A stretch of DNA of 64,000 nucleotides from Corynebacterium sp. 122RC1 (GTDB lineage: Bacteria; Actinomycetota; Actinomycetes; Mycobacteriales; Mycobacteriaceae): NCBI RefSeq assembly GCF_024580955.1, contig NZ_JANIKD010000013.1, forward strand, positions 1-64,000, written 5' to 3'. Positions 40,655-49,944 of the stretch are shown in pieces. Both the position numbers and the translations under genes were made by a program. Under the pieces are notes generated by a model. The model was not told where the DNA came from and ran no database searches. It was given only the letters and a program-made list of their open reading frames with translations. Position 1 is the stretch's first letter, and each line of letters opens with the position of its first letter.

Positions 40655-42604
40655 CTAATCTTTCATGTAGTAGTCACACTCGTAACCGTCAGCATCCAGC
40701 GGTAGGCCGTCTGCCCAGGTGGGGAGCCTGGTCATGAGTGCGACGATGTCTTCGACGCTCGCACCATCGGTGGGTTCGTCGACGACGATCTCGTCGTGAA
40801 TATGCATCACGATCCGATGCCCGGCCGCATCGACGTGGTGCATGGCATGGGTGAGGAGGTCCCGGGCGGTGGCTTGGACGAGGTTCTCGGTGAGCTTGCC
40901 GCCGTAGGTTTCGATCGGGCCCCACTTGCGGGTGGTGCCATCCACCCCGTCGAAGAGAATGCTGGTCATACCGAAGCGGTTCTCACCGAGCCTGGGTCGC
41001 GGGTAGCACAGCTCCCGCCCCGACGGCAGAGCAATGAACAGGCACCCAGAGCGGTAAGACAACCGGATGCGTCCGACCTGAGTTGGGGTTCGGGTCTCAA
41101 CTGTGGTGATGCCTGCTTGCTCGATCTCGTGCCAGAACTGCACGACCATCGGGTTGGCGTCCCGCCACGCATCAACCAACGGTTTGAGCTCTGCCTCGTC
41201 CAGGCCCATGCGCAAGGCTCCCATGGCTTTGAGCGCTCCGACCGAGCCGCCGTACCCGCAGGCCAGGACCGCGATCTTCCCTTTCTGACGCAGCTCCGCA
41301 TTGGCCCCGTGCTTCTCGACCGGGACACCGAACATGCGGCTCGCGGTCTGGCAGTAGAGGTCTTTGCCCTCACGGAAGGCCTGCAGGGTGCCGTCTTCAC
41401 CGGCGAGCCACGCCAGCACCCTGGCCTCGATCGCGGAGAAGTCAGCGACGATGAACCGGTGGTCCACGCTGGGGATGAAGGCGGTGCGGATGAGTTGGCT
41501 CAGGGTGTCTGGTAGCGGGGCATAGAGCACCTCCAACGCCTCACTATCACCGGCGGCGAGGAGGCCCCGGGCAGAAGCGAGGTCGGGCATGTGGTTGCGC
41601 GGCAGATTCTGCACCTGAATCAACCTGCCCGCGAAACGGCCGGTGCGGCCGGCACCCATGTACTGGATGAGCCCGCGCGCCCGCTGATCTTGGCCTGCGA
41701 CGGCGAGCATGGCTTGGTACTTCTTCACCGAGGACTTCGACAAGTCCTGGCGAAGCCTCAGCACCTCAGCGACCTGCCCGGTCGCAGTCTCGAATGCGGC
41801 CTCCACCTCGGCCTTGGTCAGCGACTCCAAGGCGCAGTCGTGCTCAGCGAGCCAGTCTTTGAGCTGGATGGGGCTATTGGGGTTCTCCAATCCGGTGAGC
41901 TGCTGGGCGCGCTCGATGCAGGTGTCACGGTGACGGGTATCGACCTCCACCGCGTTAGCAGCCAGAGTCGTATCAATACGGACTCCGGTGTCGTTGATGC
42001 GCTGATCCAACCAGTACGTCTCCCACTCCGCATCGGGCATCGGGTTACGGGCCAGTCTCGCGGCAAGTTGGACTTCAACGTCGACATCGCGGCGGTTGTA
42101 GGAGATGTACTGCTCCCAGCCGACCGGGTCATCAGAGGGCAGGATGCGGCCTCCATCCTTGCCGGGGATAGAAAACCGGCGGATAAGCCTCTGCCCGGCG
42201 GGGTCTTTCTCGAGCGGTAGCCGTAGTGCTTTGGCTGCGCCGTCCAGGTTCATGGGTAGTCCTAGGGAAGCTGCCCAGACCATGGTGCACCGCCACCCAC
42301 GTGGATCCAGAAACCCCTCAGACAGTAGGTCTGGGTGGTGGCGGCGCAGAAAGGCCGAAAGGCAGACACGCTCGAAGGCCGCGTTGAACGCCGACTTCGT
42401 AACAGTCGGGTCGGTGAGCGCCTGAAGGATCATGGTCGGGATGGGCTCACCCCGGGCCAGGTCGATGACCTGGGTGGGTGCCCCGTCGATGCTGTAACCA
42501 AACAAGAGGATGCGGAAGGCCTCGTCTTCGGCGTACCTGTACACACCAGCGGTGGCGAGGTTGGTGGGGCTGAAGGTCTCAAGGTCCAGGGAAAGCGTGC
42601 GCAT
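40655..42604 (-). CDS. Phage DNA polymerase (PolA-like, family A)
   Basis: The 649-residue enzyme has an N-terminal 3'-5' exonuclease (LSLDLETFSPTNLATAGVYR with the DxE pair, later 'YISYNRRDVDVEVQLA') and a family A polymerase: motif A IVADFSAIEARVLAWLAGED, O-helix region 'RQKGKIAVLACGYGGSVGAL' and motif C VMHIHDEIVVDEP. It replicates phage DNA. It converges on the Abi_2 gene with a 12-base gap. Confidence 0.95.
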   Translation of the reverse strand: MRTLSLDLETFSPTNLATAGVYRYAEDEAFRILLFGYSIDGAPTQVIDLARGEPIPTMILQALTDPTVTKSAFNAAFERVCLSAFLRRHHPDLLSEGFLDPRGWRCTMVWAASLGLPMNLDGAAKALRLPLEKDPAGQRLIRRFSIPGKDGGRILPSDDPVGWEQYISYNRRDVDVEVQLAARLARNPMPDAEWETYWLDQRINDTGVRIDTTLAANAVEVDTRHRDTCIERAQQLTGLENPNSPIQLKDWLAEHDCALESLTKAEVEAAFETATGQVAEVLRLRQDLSKSSVKKYQAMLAVAGQDQRARGLIQYMGAGRTGRFAGRLIQVQNLPRNHMPDLASARGLLAAGDSEALEVLYAPLPDTLSQLIRTAFIPSVDHRFIVADFSAIEARVLAWLAGEDGTLQAFREGKDLYCQTASRMFGVPVEKHGANAELRQKGKIAVLACGYGGSVGALKAMGALRMGLDEAELKPLVDAWRDANPMVVQFWHEIEQAGITTVETRTPTQVGRIRLSYRSGCLFIALPSGRELCYPRPRLGENRFGMTSILFDGVDGTTRKWGPIETYGGKLTENLVQATARDLLTHAMHHVDAAGHRIVMHIHDEIVVDEPTDGASVEDIVALMTRLPTWADGLPLDADGYECDYYMKD

Positions 42605-42699
42605 TGGGTGTCCTATCTATAGATGTGGTTGTGGCGGGACACCCCGAGTCGAGCAATGCTCAGACCACAAGGTGCCCCGCCACGAAGCCGGAGTCGGGG

Positions 42700-43251
42700 T
42701 TAGGCCAGGAAGTCATCCCCAGCACTGAACGCTGCGAAGTCATCCGCAGCCGAGGTGCGGCCACCGCCCAGCGGCTCGCCATCGCGGAGCTTCTGCACGT
42801 TGCCGAGCCCGCAGGCGATGCCGCGGTTGCCGTTGGTGTTGAAGGCGTAGAAGTTCAGTGAGACGCGGGCGTAGCAGCCGGAGTACACCTCCGCGGGTGA
42901 GAGCACCGGGTTGAGGTCCTGGTCGACGACCTCGGGCGGCAGGGTGGAGTTGGCGTTGATGAAGAAGCACCCGGCATAAGCCTCGTCGTCACGCTCGGTG
43001 TCCCCGTCACGCAGCGGGAGCTTGAGGGCGGCCTTGTTTGGGCGCTTTCCACCGAACTTTCCGATGCCTGCCTCGATGGCGGCGTCGATGGCCCGTTCGA
43101 TCTTGCCGATCGTCTCCCGATCGCTCTTCGGGATGATCAGGGACACGGAGTACTTGGGCTTGGAGCCCTGGATGGACTGGGGCTCGAAAAGGTGTGCGTA
43201 GGACAGGCGGACTTCGCCGGTAACAACGCGAGTCGGATTCTGAGTGTTCAT
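42700..43251 (-). CDS. DUF2815 ssDNA-binding-like protein
   Basis: The 183-residue product begins MNTQNPTRVVTGEVRLSYAH and has 'KPKYSVSLIIPKSDRETIGK', 'GCFFINANSTLPPEVVDQDL' and an acidic tail SAADDFAAFSAGDDFLA. That is the DUF2815 pattern, an OB-fold-like phage protein thought to bind single-stranded DNA; the acidic tip is like SSB tails. It lies between PolA and the DUF2800 nuclease, its usual partners. Confidence 0.88.
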   Translation of the reverse strand: MNTQNPTRVVTGEVRLSYAHLFEPQSIQGSKPKYSVSLIIPKSDRETIGKIERAIDAAIEAGIGKFGGKRPNKAALKLPLRDGDTERDDEAYAGCFFINANSTLPPEVVDQDLNPVLSPAEVYSGCYARVSLNFYAFNTNGNRGIACGLGNVQKLRDGEPLGGGRTSAADDFAAFSAGDDFLA

Positions 43252-43268
43252 AATGGTGACCTCCTTGG

Positions 43269-44402
43269 TCAGTTGGTGTTGTTGTTGAAATCGGTGGCAG
43301 CACTCACGCGTGCGAGTGGCGGTCTCTTGTCGGATTCGGGCACGAGAGTGGGTTTGCCTTCGGGCTTGATGACCAGGTCCCCGAGCGTCTCGGTGAAGGC
43401 CCTCTTACCCATGAGGCGTTCCATGGCGGTGATGCCGATCAGGCGCTTGTCCCAGATGTCGCTGTAGCCAGCCTTCTTGGCGGCCTCCGCCACTGCCGCT
43501 TCGTCGGTGTATTTGCGGATGGAGCGCCCGGCGACGACCTTGAACCCGGGGATCTGAGTGCCGGCCTGGGCCTGAGCCAACGCCCAGGCTTCGACGTCCG
43601 TCGCCCAGGCTTTGAGCTCAGGGATCTTCGCCAGCACCTCAGCAACCTCAGCCACAGTGAGTTCTGCGGGTGGTGCGAACTCGTGCTTGGCGAGTGCGAG
43701 GTTCGCTTCGGCCCTGGCCCGGCAGGTGGGGGCGATACGGCAGAACTGGCACCACGGGCCGGCGGTGTATTCGCCTTCGCCGCGGGCAGCCAGCTCAGCG
43801 ATGGGTTTGACCGTGTTCTCGCCCCAGGCGATCAGGTCCGGGGTGCTGATCGTCCAGGTTTCGACGTTGGCCCGGCGAGGCTGGAAGATGCTCAACGCGA
43901 CTTCCTCGATGTCGTAGAGCGCATCGAACGCTGCCAAGGCTCCCAACCCATAGAGCATGAGCTGGGGATTCTCCACAGGGCTGACTTCGACACCCATCCC
44001 GTATTTGAGATCGATGACCCGGAGGGTGGGTTCGGCAACGATCACGCAGTCCCCGGTGCCGAAGCCGCCCGGTGCGAGGTGGGAGTAGTCGAGGCGTTGC
44101 TCGACATACACCTGCGGGTCAGGGCAGTGCTCCCGAGCAGACTGAATGTGCTCGGCCACGAACTGCACGTAGTCGTCGGTGTGGCCCTCCATCTCCTCAT
44201 CAATCCACTCAGAGGTAGGCCGCTTCGCGCGGCGCTTCAAAAACCGCAGCAGCTTGTACTCAGCCAGCGAATGCGCAGCCGTACCCTGCAAGGCAGCGTC
44301 CGACGGCGTATCTGCCACGCCATCGACGGCGAGCGCGGAGGGCGGGCAGTGCAACCACCGGTGAGCACTCGAAGCGCTCAAGAGTGCGTGGCTATCAGGC
44401 AT
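43269..44402 (-). CDS. DUF2800 RecB/Cas4-like nuclease
   Basis: The 377-residue protein starts MPDSHALLSASSAHRWLHCP and carries a PD-(D/E)xK core: GTGDCVIVAEPTLRVIDLKY. The later CQFCRIAPTCRA Cys cluster is like the Fe-S cluster of Cas4/AddB nucleases. It is probably the phage recombination exonuclease working with DUF2815. ATG 44402 overlaps the upstream gene by 8 bases; the longer frame to 44483 has no better site. Confidence 0.88.
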   Translation of the reverse strand: MPDSHALLSASSAHRWLHCPPSALAVDGVADTPSDAALQGTAAHSLAEYKLLRFLKRRAKRPTSEWIDEEMEGHTDDYVQFVAEHIQSAREHCPDPQVYVEQRLDYSHLAPGGFGTGDCVIVAEPTLRVIDLKYGMGVEVSPVENPQLMLYGLGALAAFDALYDIEEVALSIFQPRRANVETWTISTPDLIAWGENTVKPIAELAARGEGEYTAGPWCQFCRIAPTCRARAEANLALAKHEFAPPAELTVAEVAEVLAKIPELKAWATDVEAWALAQAQAGTQIPGFKVVAGRSIRKYTDEAAVAEAAKKAGYSDIWDKRLIGITAMERLMGKRAFTETLGDLVIKPEGKPTLVPESDKRPPLARVSAATDFNNNTN

Positions 44403-44805
44403 GGGCGATCTCCTCAGCCCCAGCCATGATCTGGCCAAACTTCGCCGGGTCCACCTCTGAGAGAGCCTTCGCACCCGCGTCAAGGATCAGCTGGCGCACC
44501 TGGGCGGTATAGCCCTGCTGAGAGAGCTCCGCCAAGAACGAGCGCACCTCCTCGAGCGTGTACTCACGCACTGCAGTAGCCGACTCAGAACCATGCTGAG
44601 CCTCAGCTGCGAGTCGTTCTTCGAGCTCTGCCTGGAAAGCGGGCTCCTCCAGACGGGCGGCGGCAACCGGACGTGGGCCAGCCAGTGCGTACTCGTCTTC
44701 GACGCCTTCCCATCCATCTGATTCAAGCGCCTGGGCAATCTGGGAGAGGCCCTCCATGGTGCGGTTAATGCCCGCGATCAGGGCGTTGCGGTGCTGCGGG
44801 TTCAT
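44395..44805 (-). CDS. Hypothetical early phage protein, 136 residues
   Basis: The helical, acidic product begins MNPQHRNALIAGINRTMEGL and has 'EYTLEEVRSFLAELSQQGYT' and 'LILDAGAKALSEVDPAKFGQ'. No family is certain; similar proteins precede DUF2800 genes in related phages. It overlaps both neighbours (8 and 4 bases), so it belongs to the recombination module. Confidence 0.7.
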   Translation of the reverse strand: MNPQHRNALIAGINRTMEGLSQIAQALESDGWEGVEDEYALAGPRPVAAARLEEPAFQAELEERLAAEAQHGSESATAVREYTLEEVRSFLAELSQQGYTAQVRQLILDAGAKALSEVDPAKFGQIMAGAEEIAHA

Positions 44806-45098
44806 GCCACATCACCACCAACGCGGTGGAGCTTGCTGCCTGCCGGGTGACGCTGGACCGCGTCAGCCAGAGCCATCAGCTCCTCATCCGAACATTCCGC
44901 CCCGCAGCACGAGGCCTCATCGACCCTGCGCAGCGTCACGTCCCGTACCTCCCGGCCGGGGACCAGAACGGTCACGTCCCGCATAGGACCGAACAACCAG
45001 GTCAAGAGCCGCTCTCGCAAACCCACCCGGCCGATGTTGATGGCCTTGCCCGGGTCAGGTTCTCGCGACAGACTCACTGTCACCGTCTTGTGTGTCAT
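44802..45098 (-). CDS. Hypothetical early phage protein, 98 residues
   Basis: The product begins MTHKTVTVSLSREPDPGKAI and has 'LTWLFGPMRDVTVLVPGREV' and DEASCCGAECSDEELMALAD, with a Cys cluster that might bind metal. ATG 45098 follows AGGAGG. It overlaps the downstream gene by 4 bases. Function unknown. Confidence 0.65.
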   Translation of the reverse strand: MTHKTVTVSLSREPDPGKAINIGRVGLRERLLTWLFGPMRDVTVLVPGREVRDVTLRRVDEASCCGAECSDEELMALADAVQRHPAGSKLHRVGGDVA

Positions 45099-45184
45099 CA
45101 GCTTCCTCCTTAGAAACTTGGTGGAAGGAAGGTGGTGCCCGGATTGGCTTGATGCTCCTTCCACCCTCAAGGCGGCAACGAGCC

Positions 45185-45793
45185 CTAGTTGATAACCCCA
45201 GGGCCGGAAAGCAGATCGCGGAGTTTTTTCTCGGCGCGGTCACGGATCTTTTTCACCATCGGCTGGGACACGCCCAGCACGGCTGCGATGTCCCGCTGGG
45301 AGAGGCCGTAGATGCGGGAGGCGAGGACTACCTGCCGCTCGCGCTCGGACAACGCCGATAGTGCTTGGCGTACGACAAAGCTGGTCGCCCATGCGTCTGT
45401 GGCATCGTCTGGCGTGGTGGAGGTGAAGATGCCGTCGCGGTACCCGGATGCGGCGCGCAGGCCGACCTGGCCGGACTCGATGTCGTCGTCACTGGGGTCG
45501 TTGTCATCGACCGAGAGGAAGGCGGTGTGGGTGCGCCAACGGCGCGACGTGCTGCGCTCAGAGGCGTTGAGCTCTTCGAGAATCTCACTCAAGGACCGCC
45601 GCTCGACCGTGCCGGGATCCTCGGCCTGTGCCCGGCGGCTTTGATAGTCGCCCTCGATCCAGTCCTCAGCCTCGGACTGGCTGATACGGAAGCTGGTATC
45701 GCGGGTTGCTCGCCGTGCGTCAGCGGCGACCGTGACCTCGAACGCGAGTTTGACGGTGATGTAGTTGTGCAGGGTGGAGGCGTTGCCTGCCAT
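45185..45793 (-). CDS. Sigma-70 region 4-type phage regulator
   Basis: The 202-residue protein begins MAGNASTLHNYITVKLAFEV, has a long charged linker, and ends with a clear sigma region 4 HTH: 'ALSALSERERQVVLASRIYG', LSQRDIAAVLGVSQPMVKKI. The N-terminus may contact DNA or RNA polymerase in a phage-specific way. As the first large leftward gene, it may activate the early operon. A structured leader (45878-45929) lies upstream. Confidence 0.82.
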   Translation of the reverse strand: MAGNASTLHNYITVKLAFEVTVAADARRATRDTSFRISQSEAEDWIEGDYQSRRAQAEDPGTVERRSLSEILEELNASERSTSRRWRTHTAFLSVDDNDPSDDDIESGQVGLRAASGYRDGIFTSTTPDDATDAWATSFVVRQALSALSERERQVVLASRIYGLSQRDIAAVLGVSQPMVKKIRDRAEKKLRDLLSGPGVIN

Positions 45794-45877
45794 GTTTGGC
45801 TCCTGTCGCTTGCTGCGACGGAGGCCCGGCCCCACCTGGACGTTGGTGGAGCGCGAAGATCAACCCGGGGACGAAAA

Positions 45878-45929
45878 CAGGGCAGGCCAAGCACCCAGGC
45901 ATTCGTGCCTGAGCGACTGACCTGCCCTG
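45878..45929 (-). promoter_or_regulatory. Nested hairpin upstream of the sigma-like gene
   Basis: CAGGGCAGG (45878-45886) pairs with CCTGCCCTG (45921-45929); inside, CAGGCA-TTCG-TGCCTG (45896-45911) forms a tetraloop hairpin. It lies in the 272-base gap 45794-46065, which holds no gene I can support. It may be an RNA leader element or an attenuator of the early transcript. Confidence 0.5.
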
Positions 45930-46065
45930 GACGTCCAGAAGGGCGGATCTCCGCGCGGTTTGTATGGATGTGTGGATGTGGGCAGCTGTCCCACTAGTTG
46001 TTGAAAGCCCCGATAGGAGGCGAAGGGGGTGCCCAGCCGGTACCAGGCCAGACACCCCCAACCGG

Positions 46066-46212
46066 TTACTTCTTTCCGCCCTTGGGCTTGGGAGCCCGCT
46101 GGGACAGAGCAGAAGCAGCGGCGGTCTTAGCTACCTTGGAATACCGCTGGTCACGCATGACCTTCGATGCGGCAGAAGCAGCAGCCTTGCTGGTTCGACG
46201 TTGACTCGTCAT
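46066..46212 (-). CDS. Small basic Ala/Ser/Lys-rich protein
   Basis: The 48-codon frame reads MTSQRRTSKAAASAASKVMR, DQRYSKVAKTAAASALSQRA and a PKPKGGKK end. Its form (S-rich start, '.SK.L.....S..AK.AA.SALSQ') matches tiny conserved actinobacterial proteins of unknown role. GGAGGTGA precedes the ATG. It is likely the first gene of the leftward prophage transcript and marks the boundary with the rightward defence genes. The 186 bases to 46399 contain no further gene. Confidence 0.65.
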   Translation of the reverse strand: MTSQRRTSKAAASAASKVMRDQRYSKVAKTAAASALSQRAPKPKGGKK

Positions 46213-46398
46213 CTCGGTTCACCTCCTTCCAGTCAGCTCGATTCGTCCTTTTTGCCGAGTTTTTCTCTCGGTTCGCCTACACCGGCTGGTAACATGGACC
46301 ACAGTGGTCGATGCGCCCACGCCGGTGGATGGCTTGTTTTCAACACTAAGAAAGCCCCCTGTTTTGACAGGAGGCGAAAGAAGGCGAAAGGAGGCAAG

Positions 46399-47433
46399 AT
46401 GGCTCGCCTTCCTCAGTCAGAGTTTGCTCTTGGTCTGTTATTGCGGACTATCCGGCCCTCCTTATCTCTCGACGTCAAAGGCGACCGTGGATTCGTTCTT
46501 GACTTCTTTGACCGGGCCTGCGACGAAAAGCTCCTCCCAGGTCGGCTACCTGAAAGCGAGTGCAGCAAGAACACCATCCCTGCTGGATGGCTGAGAGGTA
46601 TCGACCGACGAGACCTCAACAAGATCTGGAATGGAAAACGGCCCCTACCGGAGGACACCGCAAGACGCATCTTGCCCGCCATCAGTGAGCAGAGAATCAT
46701 CGCCCTGTGGAGAGATACCTCTACCGGCGATGCGATCAGGGATCTTGCACTCAAGCTTCGTAAGGACGGCCTACAGATCAACAAACCGATTGATGTTCCG
46801 AAGGCCGTGTATGTGCTCATCAAAGAAGTCGTCAGATCCAACGCTGAGGGAAATGACCTTCTGCGGGACCAAGGCGGCGACGAGAAAATCGTCATCCCCG
46901 GCGTACAGACCTACCCGTTATCTACCGGCCGCATTTCCGGCAATTCGCTCAAGATCGGGACCTCGAGCATCGAAATTTCTCCAGCTCCGCCCGTCCCCGA
47001 GGAGTTAGCTCCTGAAGAGGTCTACGTGCAACGCGCTCTTGACGCGATCGCCGAAAAACTTGGGAAGGAGCCCGTCTCCTTCGAGCATCTAAAGAGTCTT
47101 CCGGGCAAATACGTGAAGTTTTTGGTCCGTCAGCGCACCCATTACTGGTCCGCTGTCGGACGTCACCGTAACCTGCAGGAGATTCGCCCAGATGACGGGG
47201 ATGAACAGTTTGAACGAATCAAGGACGATCTTGACGACTTCCTCGAAACCACGTGGATGTCCGATGCTTTCCCTGACGGCTACGAGCGAATGCTGAAGAC
47301 GCTTGGGCAGGCTAGCCATTACCAGGTAGGGGGATCTGTTCTAACGAGCATCCCTGACCTGTTTGCTGCGAACCACAAGCAAGGCATGACGCACATGCTG
47401 GTCAACGAGGACCGAATCGAGTGGTCATCATGA
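46399..47433 (+). CDS. ABC-3C system effector/CTD protein
   Basis: The 344-residue protein has an unrecognised N-terminal part (about 1-150, MARLPQSEFALGLLLRTIRP, 'DRRDLNKIWNGKRPLPEDTA') and a C-terminal domain ('DGYERMLKTLGQASHYQVGG', then KQGMTHMLVNEDRIEW) that resembles the shared C-terminal domain of ABC three-component (ABC-3C) conflict systems, whose usual ending is a G.CH.LANE..I.W pattern. In that scheme the N-terminal part is the effector. ATG 46399 follows AAAGGAGG. It overlaps the next gene by 4 bases. Confidence 0.7.
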   Translation: MARLPQSEFALGLLLRTIRPSLSLDVKGDRGFVLDFFDRACDEKLLPGRLPESECSKNTIPAGWLRGIDRRDLNKIWNGKRPLPEDTARRILPAISEQRIIALWRDTSTGDAIRDLALKLRKDGLQINKPIDVPKAVYVLIKEVVRSNAEGNDLLRDQGGDEKIVIPGVQTYPLSTGRISGNSLKIGTSSIEISPAPPVPEELAPEEVYVQRALDAIAEKLGKEPVSFEHLKSLPGKYVKFLVRQRTHYWSAVGRHRNLQEIRPDDGDEQFERIKDDLDDFLETTWMSDAFPDGYERMLKTLGQASHYQVGGSVLTSIPDLFAANHKQGMTHMLVNEDRIEWSS

Positions 47434-47852
47434 GCAGCACAATCTTTAACTCCCAGTTCGAAAACTGCATGCGCTTACTAGTCGCCTTAGACAAGCTTGA
47501 AACCGCGGTGACAGCGACCGAGCTTGCTGACGCCGATTTCGCAGCAACCTACGCCAGACACTTCGGTCTCGGCAGAACCGACCTGCACGGGTCCACGGCC
47601 TTCGTTAATGCGATTTACACGCAGCGCCGAAGCAAAGCTCACGAGGCAATCCAAACGCTCGTGGCACACGGTTACGCCTATGCAGACCATGCTGGTGACG
47701 TGCCGCGCTTCACCATCTCCGAGTCTGGTGCCCACCTGGTGAGCCACGTGTCGTCTAGCTACGCCCAGCACTACCAACGCTATGTCGCAGCAGCATTGGC
47801 GGCCCTACGCAACGACAAGCTGCACCTGATCGGTGCGAAGGAGGAAGCATGA
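47430..47852 (+). CDS. ABC-3C middle component
   Basis: The 140-residue protein begins MSSTIFNSQFENCMRLLVAL, followed by 'KLETAVTATELADADFAATY' and 'YADHAGDVPRFTISESGAHL'. A short winged-helix-like protein between the effector and the ATPase is what the ABC-3C layout predicts for the middle component (MC), thought to bridge the two. It overlaps both neighbours by 4 bases. The assignment relies mainly on context and on this pattern. Confidence 0.65.
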   Translation: MSSTIFNSQFENCMRLLVALDKLETAVTATELADADFAATYARHFGLGRTDLHGSTAFVNAIYTQRRSKAHEAIQTLVAHGYAYADHAGDVPRFTISESGAHLVSHVSSSYAQHYQRYVAAALAALRNDKLHLIGAKEEA

Positions 47853-49675
47853 GCGGACTTTGGATTAGCGAGATTCGCGCATACCCAAACCACGGCGCCC
47901 CTTCCACGATCACGCTCACACAGGGCTTGAACGTCATTGCCGGACCATCAAACACTGGGAAAACCCGCGTCGCCCGCACTATCGACTTTGTCATGGGCGG
48001 GGACCTCGTCCCTTTCACTGACGACTCGGACTACTGCACCGCAGAAATCGACCTCGTTACTACTGAGGGAGAAATCATCACCCTACGACGCAGTATCGGA
48101 GTGGACTACGTTGTCAGTCCTCATCCTGGCACTGAAGGCAAGGTCTACAGCGTGAAGCGAGACGAGAAGGATCCTGAGACGGATCTGAACTCGTTCCTGG
48201 TGTCGCTACTCGATTTCAAGCCCAGCCGCAAGGTCATCAAGAATTCCAGCTGGGAGAGCCAGTCGCTGACATGGCGCAGCCTTTTCCACCTGCTGTACGT
48301 GCCTGAGAGCTACATCGATCGGCTCGACTCAACAATCCTGCGAAGGGGCGGAGCCAACGATTACGTCACTCGCACTGCGGAACTGTCGACACTGCTTGTG
48401 CTCGCGCAAGACGAAAACTTCGATGACATTGAGGCTCAAGAATCCGACAAAGATCGCCGTATCCGCCAGAGATCAGTCAAGCAGTTCATCACCAGGCAAG
48501 TTGAGGCAGCTCGCAAGAAGGAGACGGAGCTCAGGGAAGTAGAGGAGCAGTACCGGGGCCGTGATATAGAAGCGGAACTCGCCGCCCTCAACGCCGAGTT
48601 CGACCAGCTTCGTCGAGACCAGATCGAGCTCAACGCCACCGGGCGGACGATCACTATCAAGATCAAAGAGATCGATGAAAACGTCGCTGCCTTCGCCGTA
48701 GACAAATACCAGCGGCAAGAACTCATCAGCCACCTGGAAGCTGACCTCCAACGGCTCGAGTTCCTCGCCGAGGCAAGCGTTGATCCCGACACGTTGAACA
48801 TCAACATGTGCGGTTACTGCAAGCAACCAGTAGACGCGAGCATGAACCATCCCAGTCAGGAACAAATCGACGTCCAGCGCACTTGCCTAGAAGAGCAACT
48901 CGCGGGTGCACGTTCCAACCTGGCCGAGTTGGACTACACGATGTCGGAACTGACCCAACAACGCGCTGACCTGGTGCTCAAGCATGCCGAACTTCAAAAT
49001 AGAATCGCTCACACGATCACGCCGCGCCAGGAACAGCTGACGCGTGAGGTTCGCGCGCTCAAGGAGGTAGCGGGTATACAAGCGCGTCTCGAGCAGCTCC
49101 AGGAAACAATCCTGGCCCTGACTGATCTGGGACCGCAAGCGGATGAGAAGCGGGAACCATACAAGCCTGCTGAATTCTTCAACGCGGACTTCATCTACTC
49201 AATGAACACCACAATTCGTCGGATCCTCCATGAAATCGGCTTTCCCTCTGCTGACGCGGCGGTATTCGACGAGGCCACCCTCGACGTGACGATTGACGGG
49301 TACCGGAAGGACACCAAGGAGGGTAAAGGCTTCGCTGCCTTGCTCAACACCGTGGTGATGGTCGCCTTCCATGAGTACCTTGATCAACGCTCGCCCCACG
49401 CGCCGCACTTCCTCATCATTGATTCTCCTCTGAAAAACTTTGACGACAGCCAGCTCACTGCACCGGACTCCATGCGACAGAAGCTGCTCGGCTACATCGC
49501 CCGCACGACCACCAACCGTCAGGTCATCCTGTGTGAGAACCTCAATCTTCTCAGTGGGGTGGACCTCGACGCACTTCCCAACACGACAGCCATCCGATTC
49601 AGCAAAGACCCGTACCAGGGCCGCTACGGCTACCTCGACGGGGTCTACGAGCCGGGAGAACACCCACATGAGTAG
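47849..49675 (+). CDS. ABC-3C SMC/SbcC-like ATPase
   Basis: The 608-residue ATPase has Walker A GLNVIAGPSNTGKTRVARTI near residue 28, a long coiled coil (about 190-430) with a mid-hinge CGYCKQ, and a C-terminal half with Walker B-like 'APHFLIIDSPLKNFDDSQLT' and 'LLGYIARTTTNRQVILCENL'. That is the Rad50/SMC-type layout of ABC-3C and DUF2326-like conflict ATPases. It likely senses invading DNA or proteins and triggers the effector encoded first in the operon. Confidence 0.78.
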   Translation: MSGLWISEIRAYPNHGAPSTITLTQGLNVIAGPSNTGKTRVARTIDFVMGGDLVPFTDDSDYCTAEIDLVTTEGEIITLRRSIGVDYVVSPHPGTEGKVYSVKRDEKDPETDLNSFLVSLLDFKPSRKVIKNSSWESQSLTWRSLFHLLYVPESYIDRLDSTILRRGGANDYVTRTAELSTLLVLAQDENFDDIEAQESDKDRRIRQRSVKQFITRQVEAARKKETELREVEEQYRGRDIEAELAALNAEFDQLRRDQIELNATGRTITIKIKEIDENVAAFAVDKYQRQELISHLEADLQRLEFLAEASVDPDTLNINMCGYCKQPVDASMNHPSQEQIDVQRTCLEEQLAGARSNLAELDYTMSELTQQRADLVLKHAELQNRIAHTITPRQEQLTREVRALKEVAGIQARLEQLQETILALTDLGPQADEKREPYKPAEFFNADFIYSMNTTIRRILHEIGFPSADAAVFDEATLDVTIDGYRKDTKEGKGFAALLNTVVMVAFHEYLDQRSPHAPHFLIIDSPLKNFDDSQLTAPDSMRQKLLGYIARTTTNRQVILCENLNLLSGVDLDALPNTTAIRFSKDPYQGRYGYLDGVYEPGEHPHE

Positions 49676-49916
49676 CCAATCCACCAAGCTCAAGATCAGC
49701 TACAAACCCCTGTGGAAAACACTGATCGACAAAGGAATGCGCAAACAGGACCTCCGCGAAAAGGCGAAAATCTCGGCATCCACGATCGCCAAACTCGGCC
49801 GGGACGAGAACGTCACAACCGCAGTACTCGTGCGCATATGCGAAGCACTCGAATGCGGGCTAGGCGACGTGGCTGTTATAGAACGACGTCCAAGCCAAGA
49901 GAACATTAGCCAATAG
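49668..49916 (+). CDS. XRE-family regulator
   Basis: The 82-residue protein is a single HTH: SYKPLWKTLIDKGMRKQDLR, KAKISASTIAKLGRDENVTT, 'LVRICEALECGLGDVAVIER'. It is the short type often placed next to type I methylase genes or defence islands. Its ATG lies within the last codons of the ATPase gene, and it ends 28 bases before hsdM. It may control the whole defence operon. Confidence 0.85.
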   Translation: MSSQSTKLKISYKPLWKTLIDKGMRKQDLREKAKISASTIAKLGRDENVTTAVLVRICEALECGLGDVAVIERRPSQENISQ

Positions 49917-49944
49917 AACTAAGAAACAATCCAAGGAACATTTA

